This document shows, piece after piece, positions 1 to 8,321 of a stretch of DNA of 17,737 bases; within the stretch, counting starts at the first letter, position 1, and every line of letters starts with the position of its first letter. This stretch comes from Chloracidobacterium sp. (GTDB lineage Bacteria > Acidobacteriota > Blastocatellia > Pyrinomonadales > Pyrinomonadaceae). Under the pieces are notes generated by a model that saw only the letters and a program-made list of their open reading frames with translations, made no database searches and was not told the DNA's origin. The translations under genes and the position numbers were made by a program. Location of the stretch: contig JADJWM010000014.1 of NCBI GenBank assembly GCA_016716365.1, positions 1-17,737 of the forward strand. Direction: 5' to 3'.

Positions 1-181
1 CCCTCTTCCACCATTGTCATCGGGCCTGTAGACAAAAGACTCCATAAGCTGACCGACAAACTATACACGACAACCTGGTCTAATGGTCAATTCACTTCAG
101 GAAGTTCGCCGGGATCGGAGTAAAATAGATAAAACGAGATTCGATCGAGTTGAGGGGACAATGGGGACGAGGAGGTGAACT

Positions 182-436
182 ATGAAGATCAAACTTATTC
201 TCGCGGTTCTGTCTGTGGTCGGCACTATCCGTCGTTGCGGGCGCACAGGACGAAATGGACGTAAGATTTCGTAATGAACGCCGAAGGGAACCGGTTCAAA
301 GGCCGCGATTATTCGCCAATGGTAACCAGTAAAGATTTTGGAACGAACTCCGGAATGGGACCCGGTAAAGGTGAACCGCCACTCTCCGTCTCGAAGGCGT
401 TGTGGCTGCCCGAAACAACGTCATTCTCTGACCGAT
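182..436 (+). pseudogene. broken gene for a short secreted protein
   Basis: An ATG follows a good ribosome binding site (GGAGGT about 5 bases upstream) and opens a signal peptide (MKIKLILAVLSVV) that is interrupted by a frame change near 222. The next frame continues as LSVVAGAQDE, which completes a signal peptide with a plausible cleavage after AGA. A further shift near 270 leads into a frame reading MNAEGNRFKGRDYSPMVTSK and ending at a stop at 436. Possible coding traces continue to about 640 in changing frames. I do not recognise the family. It lies upstream of a broken ABC exporter and shares its indel pattern, so decay and sequence error are equally possible. Confidence 0.4.
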
Positions 437-725
437 AAGAGAGGTTGGCACCTACGTCGATCGAGGCGGCGTCCACCGGCCACCAGAGGTGGTATTACCT
501 GTGACGTTCGAAACGTCGAGCCGATCTGTGCGGACGAAGACGGTGTGAAGGGCTTCAATATTCTGGTGAAGCTCGAGGGACGATCGCCGTGCCAAAAAAT
601 TCGGCGCCGGGCCAACCCGAAGGCCGTAGGACGGGATCAAACCGTCGCTGATGGGCGATGGGATAGCGCGTGCGAGCACAGCCGACTTTGCAATTTGCGC
701 CGGTGACGGCCAAAATGAAGCCACG

Positions 726-1647
726 ATGCCGGAAGAAAATGGCCCCGACGTATCATTGCGGGTATCTAATGTAACGGAACGATTTGGCGACTTCACGGCC
801 GTAGGACCTCAGCTTCCAGGAAGTCCGGCGAGGGCGGGTTTCCGGTTTTCGGCCCGAACGGTGCCGGCAAAACAACGACGATTCGGATGATCGTCGGGAT
901 CACCGCACCGGACGAGGGGACGATAACTCTCGACGGCAAATACGTCACACACGAACTTCAAAGTCGGATCGGTTATCTTCCGGAAGAGCGCGGCCTTTAT
1001 AAGAAAATGCGCGTCCTTGACCAACTCCGCTACTTCGCCGCGCTCAAGGACGTGCCCAGAATCGAGGCGGAAAACGGATCGACCACTGACAGCCCGCATG
1101 CAGCTTGGTGAATGAAAAAACAAAGAAGAAAACGACCGATCTCTCCAAGGATGCAGCAGAAGATACAGCTCATCGCAACCGTGCTGCACGATCCGATGTG
1201 CTTATCCTGACGAACCATTCTCGGGCTGACCTATTAATGTTGAATTATGGAGGTGATCGACGAATACCGTTCCGCCGAGAAGACCATTATCTTCTCGACA
1301 CTTGATGTCGACCGCCAAAAGCTTTGTCATGACATACTTTGATCAATAAAGCACGTAAAGTCGTCGCCGGAAGCCTCCGAGAGATCAAGGAAAGTTACGA
1401 TCGAATCGGATGCCTTTCGCCGCGTCAATGCCGACGGGTTGATCAATGACACGAGCCTGGTGAGCCGTATCGTGACGCATGCCGACGAACTTGAAGCGCA
1501 TCTGCTCCCCGGCGTCGATGCTCAGACGCTCCTTAAGCGGATGGTTGATTCCGGCGTCCTGGTCTCAAAATTCGAACGTGACCGACGAGCCTGAACGATA
1601 TCTTTATCGAGCAGATAGGTGGCCCCGGGGCAGTTCTCGGAGAGTAA
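726..1647 (+). pseudogene. ABC transporter ATP-binding protein (NatA-like), frameshifted
   Basis: The parts of an ABC-type ATPase appear in order but in changing frames. An N-terminal strand (VSNVTERFGDFTAV, from 726) is followed by Walker A GPNGAGKTTT starting at 851. The Q-loop/YLPEERGLYKKM region of the NatA/COG4152-like group runs on to about 1070. The signature region (LSKGMQQK type) is split near 1150, Walker B (LLILDEPFSGLDPINVE type) is split near 1211, and a FSTHLMSTAEKLCHD-like H-loop region is split near 1305. The C-terminal accessory region ends with FIEQIGGPGAVLGE and a stop at 1645-1647. At least six frame changes are needed, and no frame carries both Walker motifs. An intact version would energise export together with the permease that starts 12 bases after the stop. 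The start at 726 is the best in-frame ATG but has no clear Shine-Dalgarno site. Confidence 0.8.
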
Positions 1648-1659
1648 AGGAGGCCTGGG

Positions 1660-3019
1660 ATGATACGCACTACTAAATTCCTCGCCATCGTCAAACACGA
1701 ATACAAAAAGGTCGTCCTGAAGTGGTCGTTCCTGATCGGGACGCTGATGCTGCCGCTTCTCGCCGGCGTCTTCACCGTCATTCCACTGATAATATTTTCA
1801 CTCAAGGGAGAGCCGACACGGATCACCGTTGTCGACCGCTCCGGCAGATCCTCCCACGGCTGCAAAGGAATCTTTCGCCTGACCGCCTGATCCGAAAAGA
1901 GGCAAAGACCGCCGCCCGTGACGCGATGATGGAGATCGACGCGACCCAGGAAGAGAGAATGCGGAATCAGGCGGCACAATTTATGCAGGGATTCGTTCTG
2001 ACCGAATACGATGCCTCGGGCCGCAGCGATGAAGAGATCCGGCAGGAACTTCTGGGCAAGGTGGTTTCCGGCGCGGTCGACGCGTACCTGCTGATTCCCG
2101 CCAATATCGGTACTCCCGATGCCCGGTTCGAATTCCGCTCCCGAAAGGGCGGCGACTTCATATCGAATGACACCTTCAAAGATGCATTGAATGATGCAGT
2201 GCGCTCGCAAAGGCTGGCGGACGCTAACATCAGCGAAGAACAGGTAGCCGTTCTGAGCAGGCCGGTAAATTTCGACGCAAAAGGAATTGATGAGACCGGT
2301 GCCGAAAAGGACACGGGCGGCGTTTTCATAGCGTCGTTCGCTATCGGACTCTTGATCTACATTACTCTCACGATCTATGGACAGGCGATACTTGGGGCGG
2401 TCGTTGAGGAAAAAGAAACCAGGATCGCCGAGATCCTCTTTTCATCGGCCCGGCCGTTCGAACTCATGGGAGGCAAACTGGTCGGAGTTGGGCTTGCCGG
2501 GCTGACCCAGCTTGGCATTTGGGTCTCTACTGCCTCGCTGCTGCTTGGATTTCTCGCTCTCCAGGCGGATTTCGGCCCGCTCCTTGATACTGTGCCGACG
2601 ATCACACCGCTGATGATCGTATACTTCCTCGTCTTTTCCTGATCGGTTTCTTTGTTTATGCCTCGATCTTTGCACTTATCGGGTCGATGGTAACGAGCAT
2701 GCAGGAAGGGGTCAGTTCGCTTTTCCGCCGATAATGATCACAGTCGGCATTTTATTTCTGCTTTGCCGTCATTCGAGATCCGAATTCGACACTGTCGTTC
2801 TGGGTCACCATCGCCCCGTTTCTCGCACCGATCACAATGCCTGTCAGGATCCTGGCCGAAATGCCGCCGTTTTGGCAGATCGCATTGTCGATATTTGTGA
2901 ATGCGATCGCAATCGCCGGCGTAGTTTGGGTTACCGCACGAGTATATAAGGTGGGGATGCTGATGTACGGAAAGCGGGCGACGATCCCGGAAGTGTGGAA
3001 GTGGATCCGTCATTCCTAA
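1660..3019 (+). pseudogene. ABC-2 type permease (NatB-like), frameshifted
   Basis: The ATG at 1660 has a strong ribosome binding site (AAGGAGG, 6-base spacing) and begins MIRTTKFLAIVKHEYKKVVL, followed by a first membrane segment (FLIGTLMLPLLAGVFTVIPL). The frame breaks near 1850. The next stretch, to 2641, is open and encodes a large periplasmic-type loop and then membrane segments with the ABC-2 hallmark VVEEKETRIAEILFSSA. It breaks again near 2636, where a TTTTT run expected from the protein is TTTT. Further breaks lie near 2720 and 2760. The last stretch (FAVIRDPNSTLSFWV through KVGMLMYGKRATI) runs to a stop at 3017-3019. Domain order and length (about 450 aa) match NatB/COG1668 permeases, which export sodium or other small substrates with a NatA ATPase. 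The substrate here is unknown. Confidence 0.82.
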
Positions 3020-3029
3020 TGATCGAAGA

Positions 3030-3426
3030 ATGACATTCGTTTTTGAACTACTGCTCGAATTGGGACTCGAACTTCTCCTCCCTTTGATCGGTGAGCTCTT
3101 AGTGGAACCAGGATTCCACTCGACCGCTGAAAAGATCGCTGCGGGGCGAAAGAACTCGATCCTTGCGGCCCTGGCCTAGCGCGATCTTCGGCACTTTCCT
3201 TGGATGGCTCAGCCTCTTCATCATCCCGGCGCTCGAATTCAGTTCGGGTTTGGCTGCATTGTTATATTTCGTGGCCGGGCCTGTTGCTGCCGGCTTCGGC
3301 CTATCGTTGCTGAGCTGGGCAATAAATCGCGGCATTCGGCCGGCACGCCCCTTCGAATTGGCAAAGTTCGTCTTCGGCGTCCTCTTCGGAACGACCTTCG
3401 CATTTTCACGAGTAGTGTTTGGTTAG
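3030..3426 (+). pseudogene. small membrane protein, single frameshift
   Basis: This begins 10 bases after the permease stop. The first frame reads MTFVFELLLELGLELLLPLI and continues to a stop at 3177-3179. The remaining sequence continues in the next frame as AIFGTFLGWLSLFIIPALEF and two more hydrophobic helices, ending FELAKFVFGVLFGTTFAFSR with a stop at 3426. Joining the frames (ALAYAIFG) gives a protein of about 131 aa with an amphipathic N-terminus and three or four membrane segments. It resembles a conserved hypothetical inner-membrane family. The single break is the last frameshift in the window going rightwards. Function is unknown. Confidence 0.6.
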
Positions 3427-3455
3427 GAAGAATTCTTGGTGCGATCCCTGATCGA

Positions 3456-5435
3456 TCAGGAAGCGGGCCGAGACCGGTCCGCAAGCTCAAGGATATCGTT
3501 GATCAAGATGTCCTGATCGAAAGGCTTGGTCGAATAACGGTCGAATCCGGATTCGACCGCTCGCTGCTTACTATCGTCGGAAGTAAAAGCGCTAAGTGCG
3601 ATAGCGGGAATGTCTCCGCCTTGCGCGGGATCCAACGCCCTCAGCTTGCGGATCAACGTGTACCCGTCCTCATCCGGCATCCCCAGGTCGGAGATCAAGA
3701 CCGACGTCGGCCGGTCTTTGCGACCCGTCATCGATTCCAGCGCCGAACGCGCCGAATCGAAGGCTATAACGTCCGCTCCGTTCTGCGTAAGGAAAAGATC
3801 GAGCACTTCCCTCGAATCAGCATCATCCTCGACCACGTACACACGGATGCCATCGAGTCTTTTCACCGGGTCTACGGTCGCAGAGGGCCGCTGAGGTTCT
3901 TCCAACAGGACTGAGTCAGTGAGGGGGAATACGACCGTGAATCTGGCACCTTTCCCCAGGCCTTCGCTTTCCGCCCGAACGTTTCCGCGGTGTTTCGAAA
4001 CAAGCACCTTGACGAGCGAGAGCCCCAATCCGAGCCCGAGTTCAGAGTTGGCTCCTGAGATATCGCCCTGCGAAAACTGATTGAAGATGACGGGCAGGGA
4101 AGCGGAGCTGATACCGCGGCCTGTGTCGGTAACGCTGATCTCGACGGTTTCGGAGCCGGTCGTTATGTTCACCGAAACCATTCCATCGTCCGGGGTGAAT
4201 TTGATCGCGTTCGAGAGCAGGTTCGAAAATACCTGTTGAAGCCGGTTCGCATCTCCCAGGAAAGGAACGACCTCGGCATCCGAAGCCATCTCGAATTTCA
4301 GGCCTTTCGCTTCGGCGTCCGGCCGTTGATCCTCAAATGAATTCCGAACGAGGGCGACAAGGTTCGTCGGGGTATATTGCAGACGGATTCGTCCTGACGC
4401 GACACGGGAATAATCCACAAGGTCATTGAGGATCTTCGCCTGCAGGCGCGCGCTCCGATCGATCGCCTGGAACGCGCTTCGACGTTTCTCTTCGCCCAAT
4501 TCCTTGGTTAAGAGTATGGTCGCCCAGCCCTGGATCGTATTGAGCGGCGAGCGAAGCTCGTGAGAAACAAAGTTGATGAAAAAGTCTTTTCCTTTGATCG
4601 CCTCGACCGCCTCATTTCGGGCGCGCCTTTCGAGTTCATGCACCCGGACGAGCTCTTCGGCAGCGAGTTTCTGTTCGGTCACGTTCCGGACAACGCCCAT
4701 CATTCGATTCGGGAGCTTGTTTCCATCAAGGAAACACCGCCCGTCGGCCCAAATCCAGTCGACCGAGCCGTCGGCATAAAGCACCCTAAACTCGTCACAG
4801 TATTTTGTGCCTTTCCTCCGAGCCGTCTGGATGAGATCGTCAACGAATCCACGGTCGTCGGGATGGACCGCCTGAATGTAATCGTCGTAAGAGAACGAGC
4901 CATGTGCCGCAAGCCCGAAAAGTTCGTTGCAGGTCGGTGTAGCAAAGATCCGGTCTTGTTCCAGGTCCCAATAGTACAGTCCAATGGAAGCATTTTCGGC
5001 GGCAAGCAGCATCTGCCCTTCAAGCCCTTCGGCGTCCGTAAGCCATCCGTGGCGGCCGTTGACCACGATGCCTGAGATGAAGAGCCGATCAGTATTTTCG
5101 AGCCGAATGATCCTAACCTCGAGAGCGACCTTTTCGTCTGCATTCTTCCGAAAATCAAGGATGATCCTTGCCGGTTTGCCGGCCGCCGCATCGTTAACGG
5201 CTTTGTCCAGCAGGTTCGGGGTTACCTCCGAGCTCTGCCAAAAAACGGTCTCGGAAAACTTCTGGCCGGAAAGCAGGGCCGGATCTACCGCGGTCGGGTC
5301 AAAGATCATTCCGAAGACATCGATCACACGGCCTTCGAGGTCGAGGAGGCCATAAAGATCGAAATTTGAACCGATTATTACTGGGCCGAAGGTCGCCAGA
5401 AGTTTGTCGAGTTCTTTCTCAGGACGAGGGTCCAT
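3456..5435 (-). CDS. soluble hybrid histidine kinase (PAS-HisKA-HATPase-REC)
   Basis: A cytoplasmic hybrid sensor kinase of about 659 aa, counted from the ATG at 5435. A TTG at 5450 would add five residues; neither start has a clear ribosome binding site. Residues 1-125 look like a divergent PAS-type sensor. Residues 145-255 are a PAS/PAC domain (EFRVLYADGSVDWIWADGRC, ending VVRNVTEQ). HisKA has the phosphoacceptor His about 292 in FVSHELRSPLNTI. The HATPase domain shows the N box (NLLSNAIKF, about 405-413), G1 DTGRG (about 437) and a GLGLGLSLV G2 region. A C-terminal receiver has acidic EDD at 536-538, phosphoacceptor Asp about 583 (SDLGMPDEDG) and Lys about 637 (TKPF). No membrane segment is seen, so the signal is probably intracellular. 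It is divergent from a sigma-54 activator, a plausible phosphotransfer partner, but the pairing is inferred from position only. Confidence 0.93.
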   Translation of the reverse strand: MDPRPEKELDKLLATFGPVIIGSNFDLYGLLDLEGRVIDVFGMIFDPTAVDPALLSGQKFSETVFWQSSEVTPNLLDKAVNDAAAGKPARIILDFRKNADEKVALEVRIIRLENTDRLFISGIVVNGRHGWLTDAEGLEGQMLLAAENASIGLYYWDLEQDRIFATPTCNELFGLAAHGSFSYDDYIQAVHPDDRGFVDDLIQTARRKGTKYCDEFRVLYADGSVDWIWADGRCFLDGNKLPNRMMGVVRNVTEQKLAAEELVRVHELERRARNEAVEAIKGKDFFINFVSHELRSPLNTIQGWATILLTKELGEEKRRSAFQAIDRSARLQAKILNDLVDYSRVASGRIRLQYTPTNLVALVRNSFEDQRPDAEAKGLKFEMASDAEVVPFLGDANRLQQVFSNLLSNAIKFTPDDGMVSVNITTGSETVEISVTDTGRGISSASLPVIFNQFSQGDISGANSELGLGLGLSLVKVLVSKHRGNVRAESEGLGKGARFTVVFPLTDSVLLEEPQRPSATVDPVKRLDGIRVYVVEDDADSREVLDLFLTQNGADVIAFDSARSALESMTGRKDRPTSVLISDLGMPDEDGYTLIRKLRALDPAQGGDIPAIALSAFTSDDSKQRAVESGFDRYSTKPFDQDILINDILELADRSRPAS

Positions 5436-5480
5436 AATCGTGAAGATCAAAAGTAATCCACTGGCCGAACAGCGACACCG

Positions 5481-5498
5481 CCCGTTTGCTTAAACGGG
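5481..5498. promoter_or_regulatory. perfect inverted repeat upstream of the kinase gene
   Basis: Arms CCCGTTT (5481-5487) and AAACGGG (5492-5498) are separated by GCTT. It lies about 45 bases upstream of the kinase ATG on the minus strand, so it could be an operator or a short hairpin in the mRNA leader. No T-run follows, so it is not a typical terminator. Confidence 0.4.
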
Positions 5499-5573
5499 GA
5501 GCGGATCTCAAGAACAGCGGTTAGGCCAATATGTTAACTGTACCAAATTTCTGCGGCTAGAGGCACTAAAACC

Positions 5574-5589
5574 ATCCACTTGAGTGGAT
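5574..5589. promoter_or_regulatory. perfect dyad, candidate activator binding site
   Basis: Arms ATCCACT (5574-5580) and AGTGGAT (5583-5589) flank a 2-base centre. The dyad centre is about 40 bases upstream of the -24 element at 5621, near -65 relative to the expected start. Fis-type HTH dimers bind such dyads, so this is a candidate upstream activating site for the adjacent NtrC-type regulator. Binding is inferred. Confidence 0.45.
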
Positions 5590-5620
5590 CCGAGTCACAT
5601 TCAGATGTTATTTCGAGGGC

Positions 5621-5636
5621 TGGCACCATTGTTGCT
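5621..5636 (+). promoter_or_regulatory. sigma-54 promoter (-24/-12)
   Basis: TGGCAC at 5621-5626, five bases, then TTGCT at 5632-5636. This matches the sigma-54 consensus YTGGCACGNNNNTTGCW at every conserved position except the less strict G after TGGCAC, with exactly the required 10 bases between GG and GC. It is on the plus strand in the spacer before the sigma-54 activator gene. The predicted start is near 5647, giving a leader of about 180 bases. Confidence 0.75.
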
Positions 5637-5780
5637 CTTGAACCGGTTGTGAGCGGCCGAATTTCAGACCCCTCGTTGCCGGAAATATTGGAAACGACTG
5701 AAATTGCAAGACATTCAATGACGAAATGGTTAATTCGCTTGGTCTGCAAAGCTCGGTCGATTATTGAATCTGTTCTGATT

Positions 5781-5789
5781 TGATACAAT
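5781..5789 (+). promoter_or_regulatory. extended -10 sigma-70-type promoter
   Basis: TGATACAAT at 5781-5789 fits the extended -10 form TGnTAnAAT. The only -35-like site nearby (TTGAAT, 5764-5769) is spaced 14 bases away, too close, which agrees with an extended -10 promoter. The start would be near 5796, about 30 bases before the regulator ATG. It could give basal expression alongside the sigma-54 promoter. Confidence 0.45.
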
Positions 5790-5825
5790 AAGAGGAAATT
5801 CGAATCCGAGACTTGCGAAACTCCA

Positions 5826-7340
5826 ATGGAAAACCGAGCCCTAATAATTGACGACGACGACCTGGCCCTCGAACTGCTTTCATTTCACCTGGACTCCGAC
5901 GGCTTTTCCGTTGATACGGCGAACAGTGTTAAGAAAGGGCTTGAAAAGTTACGAAGCACGGATTACGACGTTATCTTGACGGATCTGAATATGCCGGACC
6001 TGAATGGCATCGAAATGGTCCGCCAGTCAAAACAGATATCCCCGAGTACAGAGATAATAATCGTTACGGGTGAAGATTCGGCTGAACGAGCGATCGAGGC
6101 TACGCGTGTAGGCGCTTTCGGATATATCGTAAAGGACGGTAATTATCAGGGCCTGATGGTTGACGTCCGCAACGCAGTCGAACGGAAACGGCAGACCCTT
6201 ATCAACAAGGAACAGGAACGCGAGATCGAGGAATTGCGGGGCCGGCTGTCCAGCCGGACGGCGTATGAAGGCATCATCGGGGGGGCCCGGGCGATGCAGA
6301 ACATATACGAGATCATCGAAAACGTCGCCGCTTCTGACGCGAATATTCTTATCCTTGGTGAATCCGGGACCGGAAAAGAAGTGATCGCGAACGCGATCCA
6401 CTATAAGAGCCACCGCTCGAAGAAACCGTTCGTCAAGGTCAATTGCTCAGCGCTTCCGAAGGACCTGATCGAATCACAGCTATTTGGCCACATCAAAGGG
6501 TCGTTTACAGGAGCGAATGCCGATAAGGTCGGGTTTATTGGGCAAGCGGCCGGCGGCAGTCTGCTTCTGGACGAGATCGGCGAGATGCCTATCGACCTAC
6601 AACCAAAGCTACTGCGCGTCCTGCAGGAAAAGGTCTTTTATCGGGTCGGGAGTGACAAGCCTCAGGAAGCCGATTTCCGCCTCATCTGTGCCACGAATCG
6701 AGATCCATTCGAGGCGATCGAGGACGGAGCACTCCGCGAAGACCTGTATTACCGGGTCAACACGATCGAGATCAAGATTCCGCCGCTGCGCGAAAGAATG
6801 GAAGACGTGCCGATGCTGGCTGAACATTTCCTTGAGGTGTATGCCGAAAAATATAATCGTGAGAAAGCGAAGCTCTCGCAAGCTGCATACGATCAAATGC
6901 TGAATTACACGTGGCGGGGCAATGTGCGGGAACTCCAGCATGCGATCGAACGGGCCATTTTGTTGAGCAAGGGCTCGACCATCGATTCACTCGATATTAA
7001 GGAAGACGGAGGACCGGTCTCGGCCGGCCAGGGGCCGATCTCGGGCGGAACAATGTTCGGGGAACGGTCAGGGCAAGCTTCGCAGGGTATTGCGATCCCC
7101 ACGGGTATGGAAGGCGCGGCGTTTTTCGAGGAGATCGGAAAGATCGTAGTTAATAAGTTGCCCGAACCCCAAGACGGGGACGAGTTAAACGACATCTTCA
7201 ATGACCTTGAGAGCGGTGTGGTCCTTGCGGCCCTTAAGAGGACCCGAGGAAATAAGCAGGCTGCGGCGAACCTCCTCGGGCTTTATCGCCCGCGTTTATA
7301 TGGGATGATCAAACGGCATAACCTCGAGGACCGGATATGA
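5826..7340 (+). CDS. NtrC-family sigma-54 dependent response regulator
   Basis: A 504-aa transcription activator with three domains. The receiver (1-120) has the acidic pocket DDDD at 9-12, phosphoacceptor Asp53 (LTDLNMPD) and Lys103, followed by Asp rather than the usual Pro. The AAA+ sigma-54 contact domain (148-385) has Walker A GESGTGKE at 178-185, the sigma-54 contact loop GSFTGA at 225-230 (usual form GAFTGA), Walker B LLLDEIGEM at 246-254, and arginine-finger region REDLYYR at 304-310. A Gly/Ser-rich linker (395-455) leads to a Fis-type HTH at about 460-500 (RTRGNKQAAANLLGLYRPRL). It would open sigma-54 promoters using ATP after phosphorylation. The spacer upstream holds a sigma-54 promoter and a dyad, which suggests autoregulation. 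The start ATG is the first of the frame, right after a promoter-like region. Confidence 0.95.
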   Translation: MENRALIIDDDDLALELLSFHLDSDGFSVDTANSVKKGLEKLRSTDYDVILTDLNMPDLNGIEMVRQSKQISPSTEIIIVTGEDSAERAIEATRVGAFGYIVKDGNYQGLMVDVRNAVERKRQTLINKEQEREIEELRGRLSSRTAYEGIIGGARAMQNIYEIIENVAASDANILILGESGTGKEVIANAIHYKSHRSKKPFVKVNCSALPKDLIESQLFGHIKGSFTGANADKVGFIGQAAGGSLLLDEIGEMPIDLQPKLLRVLQEKVFYRVGSDKPQEADFRLICATNRDPFEAIEDGALREDLYYRVNTIEIKIPPLRERMEDVPMLAEHFLEVYAEKYNREKAKLSQAAYDQMLNYTWRGNVRELQHAIERAILLSKGSTIDSLDIKEDGGPVSAGQGPISGGTMFGERSGQASQGIAIPTGMEGAAFFEEIGKIVVNKLPEPQDGDELNDIFNDLESGVVLAALKRTRGNKQAAANLLGLYRPRLYGMIKRHNLEDRI

Positions 7341-7347
7341 AACAAAG

Positions 7348-7380
7348 AAAAGCCCCGGAACGAGCCCGAGGCCTTTTTTT
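7348..7380. terminator. terminator between convergent genes
   Basis: An imperfect stem (AAAGCCCCGG against CCGAGGCCTTT, one mismatch and one bulge) is followed by a run of seven T on the plus strand. On the minus strand it is followed by TTTTCTTTGTTT, so it could stop both the regulator gene and the small gene that converges on it. Confidence 0.6.
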
Positions 7381-7396
7381 ACCTTTCTAATTGTAC

Positions 7397-7558
7397 TTAA
7401 CGTCCGGGGACCGGAGCCGTGATCTCTACGTCGACCTCCTGCTTTTTGGTCCCGCCCAAAAAACCGCCATAATAAAGTGCCCCAACGATCATTGCAACGA
7501 CGATGATGGTAGTTAATGCCCATATCAAATTGCTGCCCGTGCTGTTTTCTTCTGTCAT
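7397..7558 (-). CDS. small single-pass membrane protein (53 aa)
   Basis: An ATG at 7558 opens a 53-aa frame reading MTEENSTGSNLIWALTTIIV and on to TAA at 7397-7399. It has a short polar N-terminus, one hydrophobic helix (about residues 11-34, LIWALTTIIVVAMIVGALYY), then GGFLGGTKKQEVDVEITAPVPGR. The layout fits a single-span inner-membrane protein with a short charged tail. A GGGAGGA lies about 13 bases upstream of the ATG, rather far. It converges with the sigma-54 activator and shares the terminator. I do not recognise the family. The codon pattern and clean membrane helix make it likely real, though it is short. Confidence 0.6.
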   Translation of the reverse strand: MTEENSTGSNLIWALTTIIVVAMIVGALYYGGFLGGTKKQEVDVEITAPVPGR

Positions 7559-7901
7559 AACCTGAATAATGTCCTCCCAAATGGTCTTTCAATTCAAAAT
7601 TTCTAAAAACTTCACGTTCTCAAGGTGCAAGTCGGATGCCATTTAGAGCGAACTCATCTCAAAGCGGCAAAGCTAGTAAGAATCGGTATCTCAAACGGGT
7701 ATATCCAGCCGGACCCCGATCCAACATGGTGGCATGTGTATGCAATCAATACACGTTCTGATCGGCAGCCGTCCGATTCGATCCTTCATCTCGTGTGCCT
7801 GCACTCGAATGAATCCGGACGAAAAATGTTGTGAATCCGTAGGAATAGGTGTACAAAGGAAGTATCGATTCTAGCTGAGTTCATTCGGCAAGGAGGATTT
7901 C
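7559..7901. other. intergenic stretch, no supported gene
   Basis: About 340 bases between the divergent 53-aa and GlsB-type genes, more AT-rich than its surroundings. One 69-codon open frame (7625-7834) has no ribosome binding site and no recognisable protein features, so I do not call it. Promoters for both flanking genes must lie here, but I see no convincing -35/-10 pair. Confidence 0.5.
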
Positions 7902-8165
7902 ATGATCGGTCAGCTTATAGGTGGATTGATTGTAGGCATCTTGGCTCGGCTCCTGCTGCCGGGAAAAGAGGCTTTTCCGGATGGCCCACTCGGGTGGATC
8001 CTTACAGCGGTTTTGGGTGTCGCCGGTGCATTCCTCGGCACCTTTATTGGCGGTGCACTTTGGGGCGGCGAGAATTATGGTGCAGGATGGGTCATGTCGA
8101 TAGTCGGCGCGATCCTTTTGCTGCTCCTGTTCCGGCTGGTGATGGGCAGGAAGACCTCGGCCTAG
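7902..8165 (+). CDS. GlsB/YeaQ/YmgE-type stress membrane protein
   Basis: An 87-aa protein with three hydrophobic segments: MIGQLIGGLIVGILARLLLP, then GWILTAVLGVAGAFLGTFIG, then GWVMSIVGAILLLLLFRLVM. Conserved features of the Transgly_assoc (GlsB/YeaQ/YmgE) family are visible: the GxxxGxxAR(L)xxPG signature at residues 8-21 and the glycine-rich second helix. Members are small inner-membrane proteins linked to general and acid stress; their biochemical role is unknown. The start ATG has an excellent ribosome binding site (AAGGAGG, 5-base spacing). The gene is monocistronic, with its own terminator 25 bases downstream. Length is typical. Confidence 0.92.
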   Translation: MIGQLIGGLIVGILARLLLPGKEAFPDGPLGWILTAVLGVAGAFLGTFIGGALWGGENYGAGWVMSIVGAILLLLLFRLVMGRKTSA

Positions 8166-8188
8166 GACAGGTCTTAAAAATTTGATCG

Positions 8189-8226
8189 GAGGGCGTGTTG
8201 AGACTTCAACCGCCCTTTTTTCTTTT
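8189..8226 (+). terminator. intrinsic terminator after the GlsB-type gene
   Basis: Stem AGGGCG (8190-8195) pairs with CGCCCT (8211-8216) and GTTGA (8197-8201) with TCAAC (8206-8210). There is one bulged T, a 4-base loop, then TTTTTCTTTTT. Confidence 0.88.
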
Positions 8227-8321
8227 TCAACCTATCGAACAATTCGGAAAGACCTTTCGATTCGTCGTTTACTAAAACGAACTATTCTCAGGATTCCATG
8301 CCCTGCACTGGGTATGGATGC

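Noticed and set aside
5534..5788. Small open frames on both strands in the kinase-regulator spacer
   Set aside because: They overlap each other and the sigma-54 promoter, dyad and -10 box. The region is better explained as regulatory.
7731..7745. Second sigma-54 promoter (TGGCATGTGTATGCA)
   Set aside because: Spacing between GG and GC is one base short and the TTGC element is not matched.
7625..7834. 69-codon open frame on the plus strand
   Set aside because: No ribosome binding site and no protein-like pattern in an AT-rich spacer.
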